Below, in pieces: positions 9,320 to 18,107 of a stretch of 64,000 bases of DNA (its first letter is position 1; the number at the start of each line of letters is the position of its first letter). Made by a program: the position numbers and the translations under genes. Source of the stretch: Betaproteobacteria bacterium LSUCC0117 (GTDB lineage Bacteria > Pseudomonadota > Gammaproteobacteria > Burkholderiales > Burkholderiaceae_C); contig JAUJFZ010000006.1 in NCBI GenBank assembly GCA_030441535.1, forward strand, positions 1-64,000, given 5' to 3'. Under the pieces are notes generated by a model. The model was not told where the DNA came from and ran no database searches. It saw only the letters and a list, made by a program, of their open reading frames with translations.

Positions 9320-9348
9320 ACTATAACAGCGCTGCAGGCTTATTTGAA
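9320..9348 (-). promoter_or_regulatory. Candidate sigma-70 promoter of rho
   Basis: On the minus strand TTCAAA and TATAGT stand 17 bp apart (complement of 9343-9348 and 9320-9325). The predicted start near 9313 gives a 165-nt leader before the rho ATG. The leader is C-rich (a run of six C near 9215, several CCCCC) and contains a CAGACC/GGTCTG stem. Known rho genes are autoregulated by Rho acting in the leader; that this happens here is inference. Confidence 0.5.
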
Positions 9349-9374
9349 CTTGTCGTATTTTGGAAACAAATCAG

Positions 9375-9400
9375 GCTGCACCCGGCATTTCGGGTGCAGC
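9375..9400 (-). terminator. Hairpin terminator after trxA
   Basis: A perfect 10-bp GC-rich stem (GCTGCACCCG / CGGGTGCAGC) with a 6-nt loop lies 13 bp past the trxA stop. The following minus-strand bases (CTGATTTGTTTCC) are only moderately T-rich, so it may be a weak or Rho-assisted terminator. It separates trxA from the rho promoter. Confidence 0.65.
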
Positions 9401-9412
9401 GCTTGGGTTCGG

Positions 9413-9745
9413 TCAGGCCAATTGACTGTTTACAAACTCTTCCAACTGGGCTTTGCTAAGGGCGCCCACTTTGGTCGCAGCCAGCGCACCGTCCTTGAAA
9501 ACCATCAAAGTCGGGATACCGCGGATGCCAAATTGGGCGGGGACGCTGCGGTTCTCATCGACATTGACTTTGGCAACGCTTAGCTTGCCTTGAAAACTCT
9601 GCGCGACCTCGTCGAGGATCGGGGCAATCATCTTGCAGGGGCCACACCACTCGGCCCAAAAATCGACCAAAACAGGGGTGCTCGATTTCAGGACATCCTG
9701 ATCAAAAGAAGCATCAGATACGTGTTTGATAAGGTCGCTTGCCAT
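9413..9745 (-). CDS. trxA: Thioredoxin
   Basis: Cytoplasmic dithiol reductase of 110 aa. The redox site is WCGPCK with Cys34 and Cys37. The cis-Pro loop (RGIPTLMVF) and the buried Asp in VLVDFWAEW are present, and there is no signal peptide. It lies upstream of rho in the order trxA-rho-rpmE2, as in many Betaproteobacteria, but has its own terminator. It is divergent from addB, with 79 bp between the two start codons. Confidence 0.97.
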   Translation of the reverse strand: MASDLIKHVSDASFDQDVLKSSTPVLVDFWAEWCGPCKMIAPILDEVAQSFQGKLSVAKVNVDENRSVPAQFGIRGIPTLMVFKDGALAATKVGALSKAQLEEFVNSQLA

Positions 9746-9824
9746 GTTGCTTTTCCTCTAAGTTTCGTTGCGTCGGCTGTGTTAAAACAGAAAACCTAAT
9801 TGTGACAGAAACTCCGCTGGCGTG

Positions 9825-12527
9825 ATGCCCACCCCGATAACAACCGCGACAGTCCAGCCTTTGCCAAGCCTCCCATCTGCGGAAGAGGTGATTGGTCATT
9901 GGGACTGGAGTCCCGCGCTGGGCACGTTGCATGAATGGATCCAATCGCAGGGCATTCATGCGTCTCAGGTGGTTGTGCTGGTCCCTTTTGCGCAAATGAT
10001 GTCGCAAGCGACCGCCGCTTGGGGTCAAGCCTTTCCCACGAGCTTCGTACCCCGCTTCGAGACCACTCGCAATTGGGCTGGCGCGGCAGGCGGACCAGCG
10101 ATACAGGCAGACGATTTAACGCTTGACGTGGCACACGATAGCGTTGTGGCTGCCGCCATGCTCGCGAGCGTCAAAATTCGGGGGCTCGATGCCCACTGGC
10201 GACGAACGCTGGCACCACAGCTCGTTGAAACAGCGCACGAATTAGCGACGCTGGTCGCTTCTGTGCACCCCGATACACGGTCCGATTGGCTTGCCGAGCG
10301 CCTCGCCGTATTGAATCTTGGTAGCGGTGACGGCTTCCAGCGCTGGGAGTCGCTCATCGGGACGATGGCTCTGACATGGGCGGCCAACTCGCAGTACCCA
10401 ACCGATGTGCTCTGGCATCCGGTCCTGCACCCGTCTGTCGCCGCATTGGCCGCGATACCTGGCCTCGCAGATGACCCTTTGACATCGGCCTTGTTGGCTC
10501 ACTGGCCGAACGTCAAGCGCCTACCACCGCTGGCGGTACGAACCGCTGAAAACGGGTCACCGAACCCGGCTCGTTTGCTGGCAGCCGATGATGCGCAAAC
10601 AGAGGCGCAAATGGCTGCAGCGCGCGTGATTGCGCATCTGCAGGCGGGCAGAGTACCCGTCGGCATCGTGGCTCAAGACCGTTTATTGACCAAGCGGATC
10701 CACGCCCACCTGCAAACCGCTGGGGTCGATTGGCGAGATGAGACTGGCTGGCGCCTGTCGACCACCCGGATCGCTGCGTGGGCGATGCAGTGGCTTGCAG
10801 CGGCTGCACCGGATGCGCCAGCTGATGCGCTGGTTGACTTCGTGAAGTTGTGCCCGTGCTGGCAGGATCGTGAGACAGGGCTCTTCGAGGCTGACATTCG
10901 AGCGCTTCGGGCGCGGCAAGCCAGGGTGGCCCTAACACACGAGAAGGTGACGCAACTGGACGGTTTAGCCAAGCTATTGGCAATGGCGCAGCGCCCGAAG
11001 ACTTTTGATGATTGGCGACAAACAACACTTGACGCGCTGGACCTCGCGGGGCTCTGGCGGTCAGGTGATTGTCCCGAGGATATTGCGCAACTACTGCACG
11101 TCCTGCGCGCCGATTCGGCGGGCGCTGACAGCGCCCGGTCTCTGCAGCTTTTGCCATGGCCCGTTGCACAGGCTGCTGATTGGGCGCAACTGTCACGCAA
11201 TCGATTTGTGGCGTGGCTGCGTGGGGCACTGGAGGCCCACAGCTACAAGCCGACCTACGTGGGGCGTGTTGAAGTGGTGGCTTTGCCGATGCCTCAGCTG
11301 TACGGTAGGGAGCTGGGCGCTGTGGTTTTGGCGGGTTGTGATGCCGTGCACCTACCCGCACACGTCGCAAACGCGTCAATTTGGACGCCGGCGCAGCGAA
11401 CGGTGCTGGGCTTGGAAAGTGCCGAAGAGGCGACCCAGCGCGCTTATGACGCTTGGTGTTTGACGCTGCAATTTCCACGGCTTGACATCTTCTGGCGTCA
11501 AACAGATGGTGATCAGGTCATGCAGCCTGCACCTTGGTTGAGCTTGCTAACCACCGGCACAGCGGACGATAAGCGCCCAACTCGCTGGTCCGTCATGCGC
11601 CCGGTCGTTGACAGCAAAGACGAGCGGCATACCCGCAGCTTGACCCACACGCCAACGCAGACGCCGGCAACGCCAATGGGGACCGTTCTGCCGACTCGTC
11701 TTTCTGCGAGCGCTTATCAGGCCTTGCGTGATTGCCCTTATCGGTTTTTTACACATTACGGCCTGCGGTTGCGCGAGGTTGAGGAATTGGCGCTACCGCC
11801 CGGCGCGCGCGATTTTGGCAATTGGATTCACCGGACACTTGCTGCGTTCCACGTGGGCGGGGGACAGTTGTCTCACTCAACGACCCGTGCCGTTTTAGAA
11901 GAAACGCTGAGTCAGTGCGCACATGCCGCGCTGCCGAGCACACTGGCTGAGGATCCTGATTTTTTGCCGTATCTGGCATCCTGGCCCGCACTTCGGGATG
12001 GCTATCTCGACTGGCTCCACGCGCACGAGGCAAATGGCTTTTCAGTCGATAGCCACGAGACACCGATTGAGCGCGTCATCTCGGAAGACACTGGGCTCAC
12101 ATTGTTTGGCACCGTGGATCGCATCGACACCGGCACCGATGCCGAAGGTAAGCGCACCTTTGCGTTCATTGATTACAAGACGGAGCATCCCGATAAGACC
12201 CGGGCCCGGGTGTCAAGCAATAGCGAGGACACCCAACTGCCTTTTTATGCTGCTATCCATGAGCCGCGGCGCCGCGGCAGTGACACCAGCGTCGAGGCCA
12301 GCTATCTCAATCTAGGCAGTCGACCCGACTCGAAGGCAAAAGGTCGCCTCACGCAGACCATGACGTTGGCGGCGGTTGACGAACAGGCCGAGCAATTGGT
12401 CACCCAAATTGCGCACGATTGGCAGCGCTTACAGGCGGGCACAGCCGTCAAGGCATTAGGGGAAGGGGATGTGTGCACCCATTGCGCCGCCCGCGGTCTC
12501 TGTCGAAAGGCGTATTGGGATCTATGA
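9825..12527 (+). CDS. addB: AddB-like nuclease subunit of double-strand-break repair
   Basis: About 900-aa partner of the AddA helicase, acting in end resection before RecA loading. The C-terminal PD-(D/E)XK nuclease is clear: FGTVDRID at about 760 and IDYKTEH at about 780. It is framed by cysteines in DCPYRFF (about 637) and CTHCAARGLC (about 883-892), which match the iron-sulphur staple of AddB. No Walker A motif is visible near the N-terminus, so, as in alphaproteobacterial-type AddB, the helicase half appears inactive. The GTG at 9822 is an alternative start; ATG 9825 is preferred. The stop overlaps addA by 4 bp. Confidence 0.85.
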   Translation: MPTPITTATVQPLPSLPSAEEVIGHWDWSPALGTLHEWIQSQGIHASQVVVLVPFAQMMSQATAAWGQAFPTSFVPRFETTRNWAGAAGGPAIQADDLTLDVAHDSVVAAAMLASVKIRGLDAHWRRTLAPQLVETAHELATLVASVHPDTRSDWLAERLAVLNLGSGDGFQRWESLIGTMALTWAANSQYPTDVLWHPVLHPSVAALAAIPGLADDPLTSALLAHWPNVKRLPPLAVRTAENGSPNPARLLAADDAQTEAQMAAARVIAHLQAGRVPVGIVAQDRLLTKRIHAHLQTAGVDWRDETGWRLSTTRIAAWAMQWLAAAAPDAPADALVDFVKLCPCWQDRETGLFEADIRALRARQARVALTHEKVTQLDGLAKLLAMAQRPKTFDDWRQTTLDALDLAGLWRSGDCPEDIAQLLHVLRADSAGADSARSLQLLPWPVAQAADWAQLSRNRFVAWLRGALEAHSYKPTYVGRVEVVALPMPQLYGRELGAVVLAGCDAVHLPAHVANASIWTPAQRTVLGLESAEEATQRAYDAWCLTLQFPRLDIFWRQTDGDQVMQPAPWLSLLTTGTADDKRPTRWSVMRPVVDSKDERHTRSLTHTPTQTPATPMGTVLPTRLSASAYQALRDCPYRFFTHYGLRLREVEELALPPGARDFGNWIHRTLAAFHVGGGQLSHSTTRAVLEETLSQCAHAALPSTLAEDPDFLPYLASWPALRDGYLDWLHAHEANGFSVDSHETPIERVISEDTGLTLFGTVDRIDTGTDAEGKRTFAFIDYKTEHPDKTRARVSSNSEDTQLPFYAAIHEPRRRGSDTSVEASYLNLGSRPDSKAKGRLTQTMTLAAVDEQAEQLVTQIAHDWQRLQAGTAVKALGEGDVCTHCAARGLCRKAYWDL

Positions 12528-15500
12528 ACGCGACTGCCTCAGACTCAACACCGCACTACAGAAAAGACGGTGAAGCATGCGACGCCAGGACGTTCTACGC
12601 AGTGGCTTGTGACCCCACGCGGCCGGTGGTGGTCGAGGCCTGCGCCGGCGCCGGGAAAACCTGGCTTCTGGTCAGCCGCATTGCGCGAGCGCTATTGCTG
12701 GACACACCACCGCACGAAATCTTGGCCATCACCTTTACTAAAAAAGCCAGCGCTGAGATGGCCCAGCGACTGCAGGCGCTGTTGGGTTCGTGGCGCGATC
12801 TCTCGGATGAGGCCCTGACAGCGGAGTTGATGGCGCGCGGCCTGTCTGACCAGGACAGCCAACAGGCGTCCCTACGCGAAAAAGCCCGTGGTCTCCATGC
12901 CGTGGCATTGTCAGGTCGTGGGGTACAAATACGCACGTTTCACGGCTGGTTTGCCGCGTTGTTGCGAATGGCGCCAATGTCGTTGCTGCAATCATTGGCG
13001 CTTCCATCGCCCTACGAATTACTCGAAGACGACACCGAAGCGATTGCGGGTGTGTGGCCGCTTTTTTACGCCATGGTGCGAGACGACCCCCAACTGAAAG
13101 CGGATTTTCAAGCGGCGCTCGAAGTCTACGGGCGGCATAACCTGCGCGAAGCGTTGACGTTTTCGCTCACCAAACGGATCGAGTTTGAGCTGGCGGACCA
13201 ACCGGGCAATTCATCCGTAGCGGGACTTGAAAGCGCAGTCGCTGATTACCGCGCGGTTTATCCCGGGTTCGCTAACTGTGACGACTTACAGCAACCATTC
13301 GATACTGTGTCGGCGTTCAAAGCCAGCCTGCGCGCCGCCGCCGTCGCACTGGGTACGAAAAAGGGTAACGATGCATCCGCTCGGGCTGCGACCCGTTTGG
13401 GTAACGCAATCGATACCCTCGACATGATGGCGATTGTCGATGTGTTGCTCACACAAAAGGGCACGCCACGCGCCAAGGGACTTTCGGTTGACGACCCCAC
13501 AGTCATCGAAACGGCACAAGGTTGGGTCATCGACTGGCAGGGCGCTGTTCACCAGGCGGCTTGCCGCATCCACCAACAACGGATGGTTCGCCTGTCCCGG
13601 GCCTTGTTGGCTTGTTTCAAAGACCTCAAACGCCAGCGCGGTTGGGTCGATATGAACGATATCGAATCGGCCGCCACTCAGCTGCTGGCTGATTCCGCTT
13701 TGTCAGCCTGGGTCCAGCAGCGTTTAGATGCCCAGATCAGTCATTTGTTGATTGATGAATTTCAAGATACCAATCCCATGCAGTGGCGGGCACTCAATGC
13801 GTGGCTGGAAGGTTACGCTGGCGCCGGTGGTGGAGGCAACAACCCGCCCAGCGTCTTCATCGTGGGTGACCCCAAACAGTCCATTTATCGATTCAGACGC
13901 GCAGAGCCGCGTGTTTTTAAGGTCGCCACTGCCTTTCTGAAAGAGGCCATGGGGGCGTCGGTCCTGGCGTGCGACCACACCCGTCGCAACGCACAGTCGA
14001 TCATCAGTGTGGTGAACGCCGTCATGGTTCCTAACGTGACCAATGACCCTGAAGCGCCCCAATTCAGAACACACAGCACACAACGCCCGGAAGCGGGCGC
14101 GGTGTTGGGTCTGCCCATGGTGTTGGACACCCGTCCGGCAAAAACGGCTCCGGATGCAGCTGATCATGCCGCGCCCGGAATCTGGCGCGATTCACTCAAC
14201 ACGCCGAAGTTAGAGCCCATTGAACTTTTGGCGGCGCTAGAAACCCAGCAGGCGGCGCGTTGGATTCGCGCACAGGTCGATGACGGCGAGGTGGTGCCCA
14301 GCGAGGTCATGGTCATCGCCCGCACCAATGCACGACTCAGTCTGATGCAAGAGGCGCTCACAAATGAGGGAGTGCCCTGTGCGCAGCCCGACAAATCGAG
14401 CCTGATCGAGAGTCCCGCTGTGGCGGATGTGATCGCACTGCTAGACGCTCTGGTATCACCGACACACGACCTGTCACTTGCGCAGGCGTTGCGTTCGCCC
14501 CTGTTCAATGCGAGCGATGCAGACCTGATTGAGTTGGCACAGCATATAAAGACCACGAAAGACAAGGCCCCTGGTGCTTGGTGGCGCGCTGTTGAGGCGC
14601 TGGCACAAACCGGCGCCTCTCAATTGGCCAGTCGTTGCCAGTCATGGCGCGACACGCTTCACCGACTCAAGCATCGCTTGGCTCACGAAAGCCTGCATGA
14701 GGCCTTAGTCGGTGTTTACAAAGTATGCGACGCGATCGCCGCTTTTTCAGCAGTGGTACCCGAGGCTCAAAGAGCCGCCACCCGAGCGCAGCTCAACGCT
14801 TTGCTCGATGAAACGCTGATGATCAATCAAGGGCGCTATCTCACCCCGTATCAGTTCATACGTGCGATCAAGGCGGGCACAAAACAAAAGGCATGGCCGA
14901 CACCGCCAGGTGTGGTGCGCCTCCTCACCGTTCACGGTGCGAAAGGCTTAGAGTCTCAGCTCGTGGTGCTGCTCGATACACACGCCCCCCCGAAGCCTGC
15001 TCAATCCATGACGGTGCTGGTTGACTGGCCGGCGCATGATCTGGCACCACGCCGATTCGTTTTCATCGCAAAGGAAAGCGCGCCGCCGAAGTGCGCAGAA
15101 GGGCTCCTGTTGCGGGACCAACAAGCTCGCGCGACCGAGGAGAACAATGCCCTATACGTTGCCATGACGCGAGCGGCTGACCGCTTGGTCCTGTCGGCGC
15201 ACCAACCCCGCAGCAAAGACCACGTCAGTTGGTACACGCGTTTGTCCACTGTGATGACGCCTGTTGATACTCACACCGAGGTTGATGCAGATACGGTAAT
15301 GACGAAGCCGTCGAAAGCCACAGCGACAAACGTTGACAACGCGCTGACCGTCGCTGATATCCCTGCATGGAGTGGCCGTGCTGCAATGCCGATGCAGGCT
15401 GAGACAGCAGGCGGCGATGACCTGGCGTCTCGTCGCGGGCAGGCGATGCACTTATTGCTATCTTGGTGTTTTGCCGAGAGCGCTGGTACCCCATGGTCCC

Positions 15501-15883
15501 CTTCGCGGCTGCAATCTACACGTATTGCCTTTGGCTTGACTGAGGCCGACCTCCACATTGCGATCGACCAAGCACGGGCCATGCTTGAAGGCGAGGGCGG
15601 GTGGTTATGGTCCGCCGAACAGGTCGCCTTTGAGGCTAACGAGGTCGCCGTTTTTGACGCCGGTGAGCTGTTACGTATCGATCGGCTGGTGCAAACCGTG
15701 GACCACCAGTGGTGGGTCATCGATTTCAAGTCAAGCACGCGTCCAAACGATGATGCGGTTTTGCGGGCACAGCTTAAACGGTACGCTGACGTCATAGCCC
15801 GTTTGACCGGATCAACTGCCGTGAACCCGGTTTTTATGACACCTGAGGGACGCCTCGTCCCACTGAACCTGACAGAAAATTAA
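12524..15883 (+). CDS. addA: AddA-like UvrD-family helicase-nuclease
   Basis: Superfamily 1 DNA helicase fused to a RecB-type nuclease, 1119 aa. Motif I ACAGAGKT is at about residues 41-48, then ITFTKKASAEM (Ia), DEFQDTNPMQW (II, about 409), VGDPKQSIYRFRRAEP (III, about 447), LTVHGAKGLE (V, about 801), VAMTRAADRL (VI), and the nuclease motif VIDFKSST (about 1065). The ATG at 12524 overlaps the addB stop as ATGA, so I prefer it over an upstream in-frame start that would lie inside addB. The pair replaces RecBCD in this lineage. Confidence 0.88.
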   Translation: MNATASDSTPHYRKDGEACDARTFYAVACDPTRPVVVEACAGAGKTWLLVSRIARALLLDTPPHEILAITFTKKASAEMAQRLQALLGSWRDLSDEALTAELMARGLSDQDSQQASLREKARGLHAVALSGRGVQIRTFHGWFAALLRMAPMSLLQSLALPSPYELLEDDTEAIAGVWPLFYAMVRDDPQLKADFQAALEVYGRHNLREALTFSLTKRIEFELADQPGNSSVAGLESAVADYRAVYPGFANCDDLQQPFDTVSAFKASLRAAAVALGTKKGNDASARAATRLGNAIDTLDMMAIVDVLLTQKGTPRAKGLSVDDPTVIETAQGWVIDWQGAVHQAACRIHQQRMVRLSRALLACFKDLKRQRGWVDMNDIESAATQLLADSALSAWVQQRLDAQISHLLIDEFQDTNPMQWRALNAWLEGYAGAGGGGNNPPSVFIVGDPKQSIYRFRRAEPRVFKVATAFLKEAMGASVLACDHTRRNAQSIISVVNAVMVPNVTNDPEAPQFRTHSTQRPEAGAVLGLPMVLDTRPAKTAPDAADHAAPGIWRDSLNTPKLEPIELLAALETQQAARWIRAQVDDGEVVPSEVMVIARTNARLSLMQEALTNEGVPCAQPDKSSLIESPAVADVIALLDALVSPTHDLSLAQALRSPLFNASDADLIELAQHIKTTKDKAPGAWWRAVEALAQTGASQLASRCQSWRDTLHRLKHRLAHESLHEALVGVYKVCDAIAAFSAVVPEAQRAATRAQLNALLDETLMINQGRYLTPYQFIRAIKAGTKQKAWPTPPGVVRLLTVHGAKGLESQLVVLLDTHAPPKPAQSMTVLVDWPAHDLAPRRFVFIAKESAPPKCAEGLLLRDQQARATEENNALYVAMTRAADRLVLSAHQPRSKDHVSWYTRLSTVMTPVDTHTEVDADTVMTKPSKATATNVDNALTVADIPAWSGRAAMPMQAETAGGDDLASRRGQAMHLLLSWCFAESAGTPWSPSRLQSTRIAFGLTEADLHIAIDQARAMLEGEGGWLWSAEQVAFEANEVAVFDAGELLRIDRLVQTVDHQWWVIDFKSSTRPNDDAVLRAQLKRYADVIARLTGSTAVNPVFMTPEGRLVPLNLTEN

Positions 15884-15886
15884 CCC

Positions 15887-16555
15887 ATGACTGATTCTGC
15901 GCCGCTCCACATAACCGTCGTATCGGATGTCGTTTGCCCCTGGTGTTACATCGGCAAGCGGCACCTTGAGGCCGCACTCGACTTATTCCATGAAGCGCAC
16001 CCTGACCAAGCGACACCCCAGATCGAATGGTCTGCGTTTCAGCTCAACCCTACGATGCCGATTGAGGGCATGGACCGTGAGACCTATGTGGCCACCAAAT
16101 TCGGCGGGAACCGCGATGCCATCATGGAGCGGATGACCGCGGCAGGTTTGAATGCGGGTATTGCCTTTCAGTTCGACGGTATCCAAAAGCAACCCAACAC
16201 ACTGGCGCTACACGCTTTGATTGCAGCGGCAGATACGCAGGGCCAACAAACCGCGATCGTGGAACGCTTGTTCCAAGCGAATTTCCTAGAGGGTATTGAT
16301 CTAACCGACGGCCCTGCTATCATCGCGCTCATGACCCCGTTGGGCTTGTCGCCTGAGGTCATTGCCGACTGCCTCGATACGCAGGGGACGCCGCAAGCGA
16401 ATGCTTCGGCAACCGATGCCCATTGGCGGTCATTGCAGGTACAAGGTGTGCCGCTGTTTGTGTTTGATCGTCAATGGGCGGTTTCAGGCGCGCAGCCACC
16501 CGATGCGCTTGCACAGGCCATGACCCATGCACTTGCGCAGCGGACTGAGAATTGA
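15887..16555 (+). CDS. FrnE-like DsbA-family oxidoreductase
   Basis: Cytoplasmic thioredoxin-fold protein of 222 aa with a C-P-W-C redox motif (Cys17, Cys20) at the end of the first strand, an inserted helical domain, and a cis-Pro-type QGVPLFVF segment near 185. There is no signal peptide, which separates it from periplasmic DsbA. The FrnE/2-hydroxychromene-2-carboxylate isomerase-like family includes disulfide isomerases linked to oxidative stress; the substrate is unknown. It begins 3 bp after addA and may be co-transcribed. Confidence 0.85.
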   Translation: MTDSAPLHITVVSDVVCPWCYIGKRHLEAALDLFHEAHPDQATPQIEWSAFQLNPTMPIEGMDRETYVATKFGGNRDAIMERMTAAGLNAGIAFQFDGIQKQPNTLALHALIAAADTQGQQTAIVERLFQANFLEGIDLTDGPAIIALMTPLGLSPEVIADCLDTQGTPQANASATDAHWRSLQVQGVPLFVFDRQWAVSGAQPPDALAQAMTHALAQRTEN

Positions 16556-16579
16556 TTTTTACAACAAATGGAGACCTTT

Positions 16580-17005
16580 ATGATCCGACGCTTCGCCCAA
16601 TTCCTATCCGCCGTCGCGGTAGTCCTACTCGCTGCGGGATGCAGCATGACCAACCCGCTCGCCAGCAAAGATCAAGTGGTCTTTCAAGTCAGCTCAGACG
16701 ATGCAAAAACGTGGAATTTGGCGCTTAACAACGCGAAAAACGTTCAGTCTGCCAAGGGCACGGCTGCAGAGGTCGAAATCGTGGTTTACGGCCCAGGCAT
16801 TGGTATGTTGAAAGCCGATGCTGTCGTCGCTAACCGGGTCTCAGAAGCGGTTAAAAGCGGCGTGAAGGTTGTCGCCTGCCAAAACACCATGCGCGGGCAA
16901 AAACTGACGCCTGCTGACATGAACGCCGATATCGGATATGTGCCAGCTGGCGTGATCGAACTCATGGCCAAGCAGCAGGCGGGCTGGAGCTATATTCGTC
17001 CCTAA
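16580..17005 (+). CDS. DsrE-family lipoprotein
   Basis: 141-aa product with an N-terminal signal ending in a lipobox (LLAAGC, Cys21), so probably lipid-anchored in the envelope. The mature part fits the DsrE/DsrF-like fold (VVFQVSSDDAKTWNLALNN, VEIVVYGPGIGML) with one conserved cysteine in VVACQNTMRG. I chose the ATG at 16580 because GGAG lies 6 bp upstream; the ATG at 16568 has no such site. Function in this family is sulphur-related for a few members only. It overlaps the cupin start by 1 bp. Confidence 0.75.
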   Translation: MIRRFAQFLSAVAVVLLAAGCSMTNPLASKDQVVFQVSSDDAKTWNLALNNAKNVQSAKGTAAEVEIVVYGPGIGMLKADAVVANRVSEAVKSGVKVVACQNTMRGQKLTPADMNADIGYVPAGVIELMAKQQAGWSYIRP

Positions 17006-17298
17006 TGACCGCTATGCACGACGACTTTGCCAGCTTTGAGGCCGCTGCTAAGCGCGGCGGGTACACCGAGGTCATCGCCAAAGATTGGGAGCCCTCTCTC
17101 GTACTCGAGCGCCATACCCATCCCTACGATGTTGATGCGCTGCTCGTCAGCGGCAATTTAGCGCTAGAAATCGATGGAGAAACGCGACACTTAGTCGCGG
17201 GCGACGCGTTCCAGCTGGCGGCCAATGTGCCGCACAGCGAGGTATACGGCCCCACCGGTGCCACCTTGTGGGTTGCCAGGCGACACCTCACAGCGTGA
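17005..17298 (+). CDS. Small cupin-domain protein
   Basis: Single cupin barrel of 97 aa. Likely metal ligands are the histidines in LERHTHPYDVDALL and in NVPHSE, with the GDAFQLAANVPH turn typical of cupin motif 2. No extra domain is present, so its ligand is unknown. Start and stop spacing with the upstream lipoprotein gene (1-bp overlap) suggests a shared transcript. Confidence 0.8.
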   Translation: MTAMHDDFASFEAAAKRGGYTEVIAKDWEPSLVLERHTHPYDVDALLVSGNLALEIDGETRHLVAGDAFQLAANVPHSEVYGPTGATLWVARRHLTA

Positions 17299-17304
17299 GC
17301 CATC

Positions 17305-17331
17305 AAACGGTCACCATTTAGGTGGCCGTTT
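17305..17331. terminator. Bidirectional hairpin between cupin and crotonase genes
   Basis: An 11-bp stem with one G-U pair (AAACGGTCACC / GGTGGCCGTTT) and a 5-nt ATTTA loop covers the last codons of the convergent crotonase gene. The stem starts with A and ends with T runs of three, so a weak intrinsic terminator could work in both directions between these tail-to-tail genes. Confidence 0.4.
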
Positions 17332-18087
17332 ATCGATGAAGGCCTGCACACCTTCGAGTGCGCTGTCGTCCATCATGTTGCATGCCATCGTGGTGGCGGC
17401 ATCGCTGTAGGCTTCGCCCATTGTCTTTTCTAACTGGCGGTAGAAGAGCGCCTTACCCATTTGTAAGGCGACACGCGGCTTTTGTATGATCTGTTGGACC
17501 AGGGCCCCGGTCGCTTCGTCAAGCGCTTCGGGCTCGACAGCCCGGTTAACCAACCCTTTTGTGACGGCCTCTTCAGCAGAGATAAAGGCGCCCGTCGCGA
17601 GCATCTCAAACGCCGCTTTACGTCCCAAATTGCGCGTCAATGCGACGCTCGGTGTGGCACAGAACAGCCCGAGGTTAACGCCGCTGACTGCAAATTGCGC
17701 CGACGTGCTGGCCACTGCCAAATCACATTGCGCAACCAATTGACAGCCTGCTGCCGTCGCCAAACCATGTACCTTTGCAATCACTGGTACGGGCAGCGCT
17801 TGAAGCCCCATCATCACTTGGCTGCACCGCGCAAAGAGGGCGGCGTAATAGGCGTCGGAGGGCTGGGCCCGCATTTCCTTCAGATCGTGCCCCGCACAGA
17901 ACGCTTTTCCGTTGGCCTGGATGACAACCACACGCAGCGCGTCGTTTTGGTTGAGCGCCGTGATCGCAGCCGTCAGCGCATCCAGAAGGTCTTCACTCAT
18001 GGCGTTGAACGCATCGGGGCGGTTCAGCGTCAGCGTCGCAACACCGCGCTTGTCGATATCTACTAGGAGTGGGGCGGCTGAAGTCAT
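17311..18087 (-). CDS. ECHDC3-like enoyl-CoA hydratase-family protein
   Basis: Crotonase-fold protein of 258 aa with the CoA-binding and oxyanion segments FCAGHDLKEM and HGLATAAGCQLVAQCD. At the two positions where true enoyl-CoA hydratases have catalytic glutamates, this protein shows Gln (AAGCQL) and a non-acidic SGVNLGLFC segment. That is the pattern of the ECHDC3 subfamily, so a simple hydratase role is unlikely; the reaction is unknown. It is the last gene of the minus-strand unit, 20 bp after the acyl-CoA synthetase. Confidence 0.85.
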   Translation of the reverse strand: MTSAAPLLVDIDKRGVATLTLNRPDAFNAMSEDLLDALTAAITALNQNDALRVVVIQANGKAFCAGHDLKEMRAQPSDAYYAALFARCSQVMMGLQALPVPVIAKVHGLATAAGCQLVAQCDLAVASTSAQFAVSGVNLGLFCATPSVALTRNLGRKAAFEMLATGAFISAEEAVTKGLVNRAVEPEALDEATGALVQQIIQKPRVALQMGKALFYRQLEKTMGEAYSDAATTMACNMMDDSALEGVQAFIDKRPPKW

Positions 18088-18107
18088 GCGGCACCTTTCA
18101 TGCGTTT

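Noticed and set aside
10513..11478. A 321-codon minus-strand frame opposite addB
   Set aside because: Low-complexity Pro/Ala/Arg composition and full antisense overlap with a gene that has recognisable nuclease motifs.
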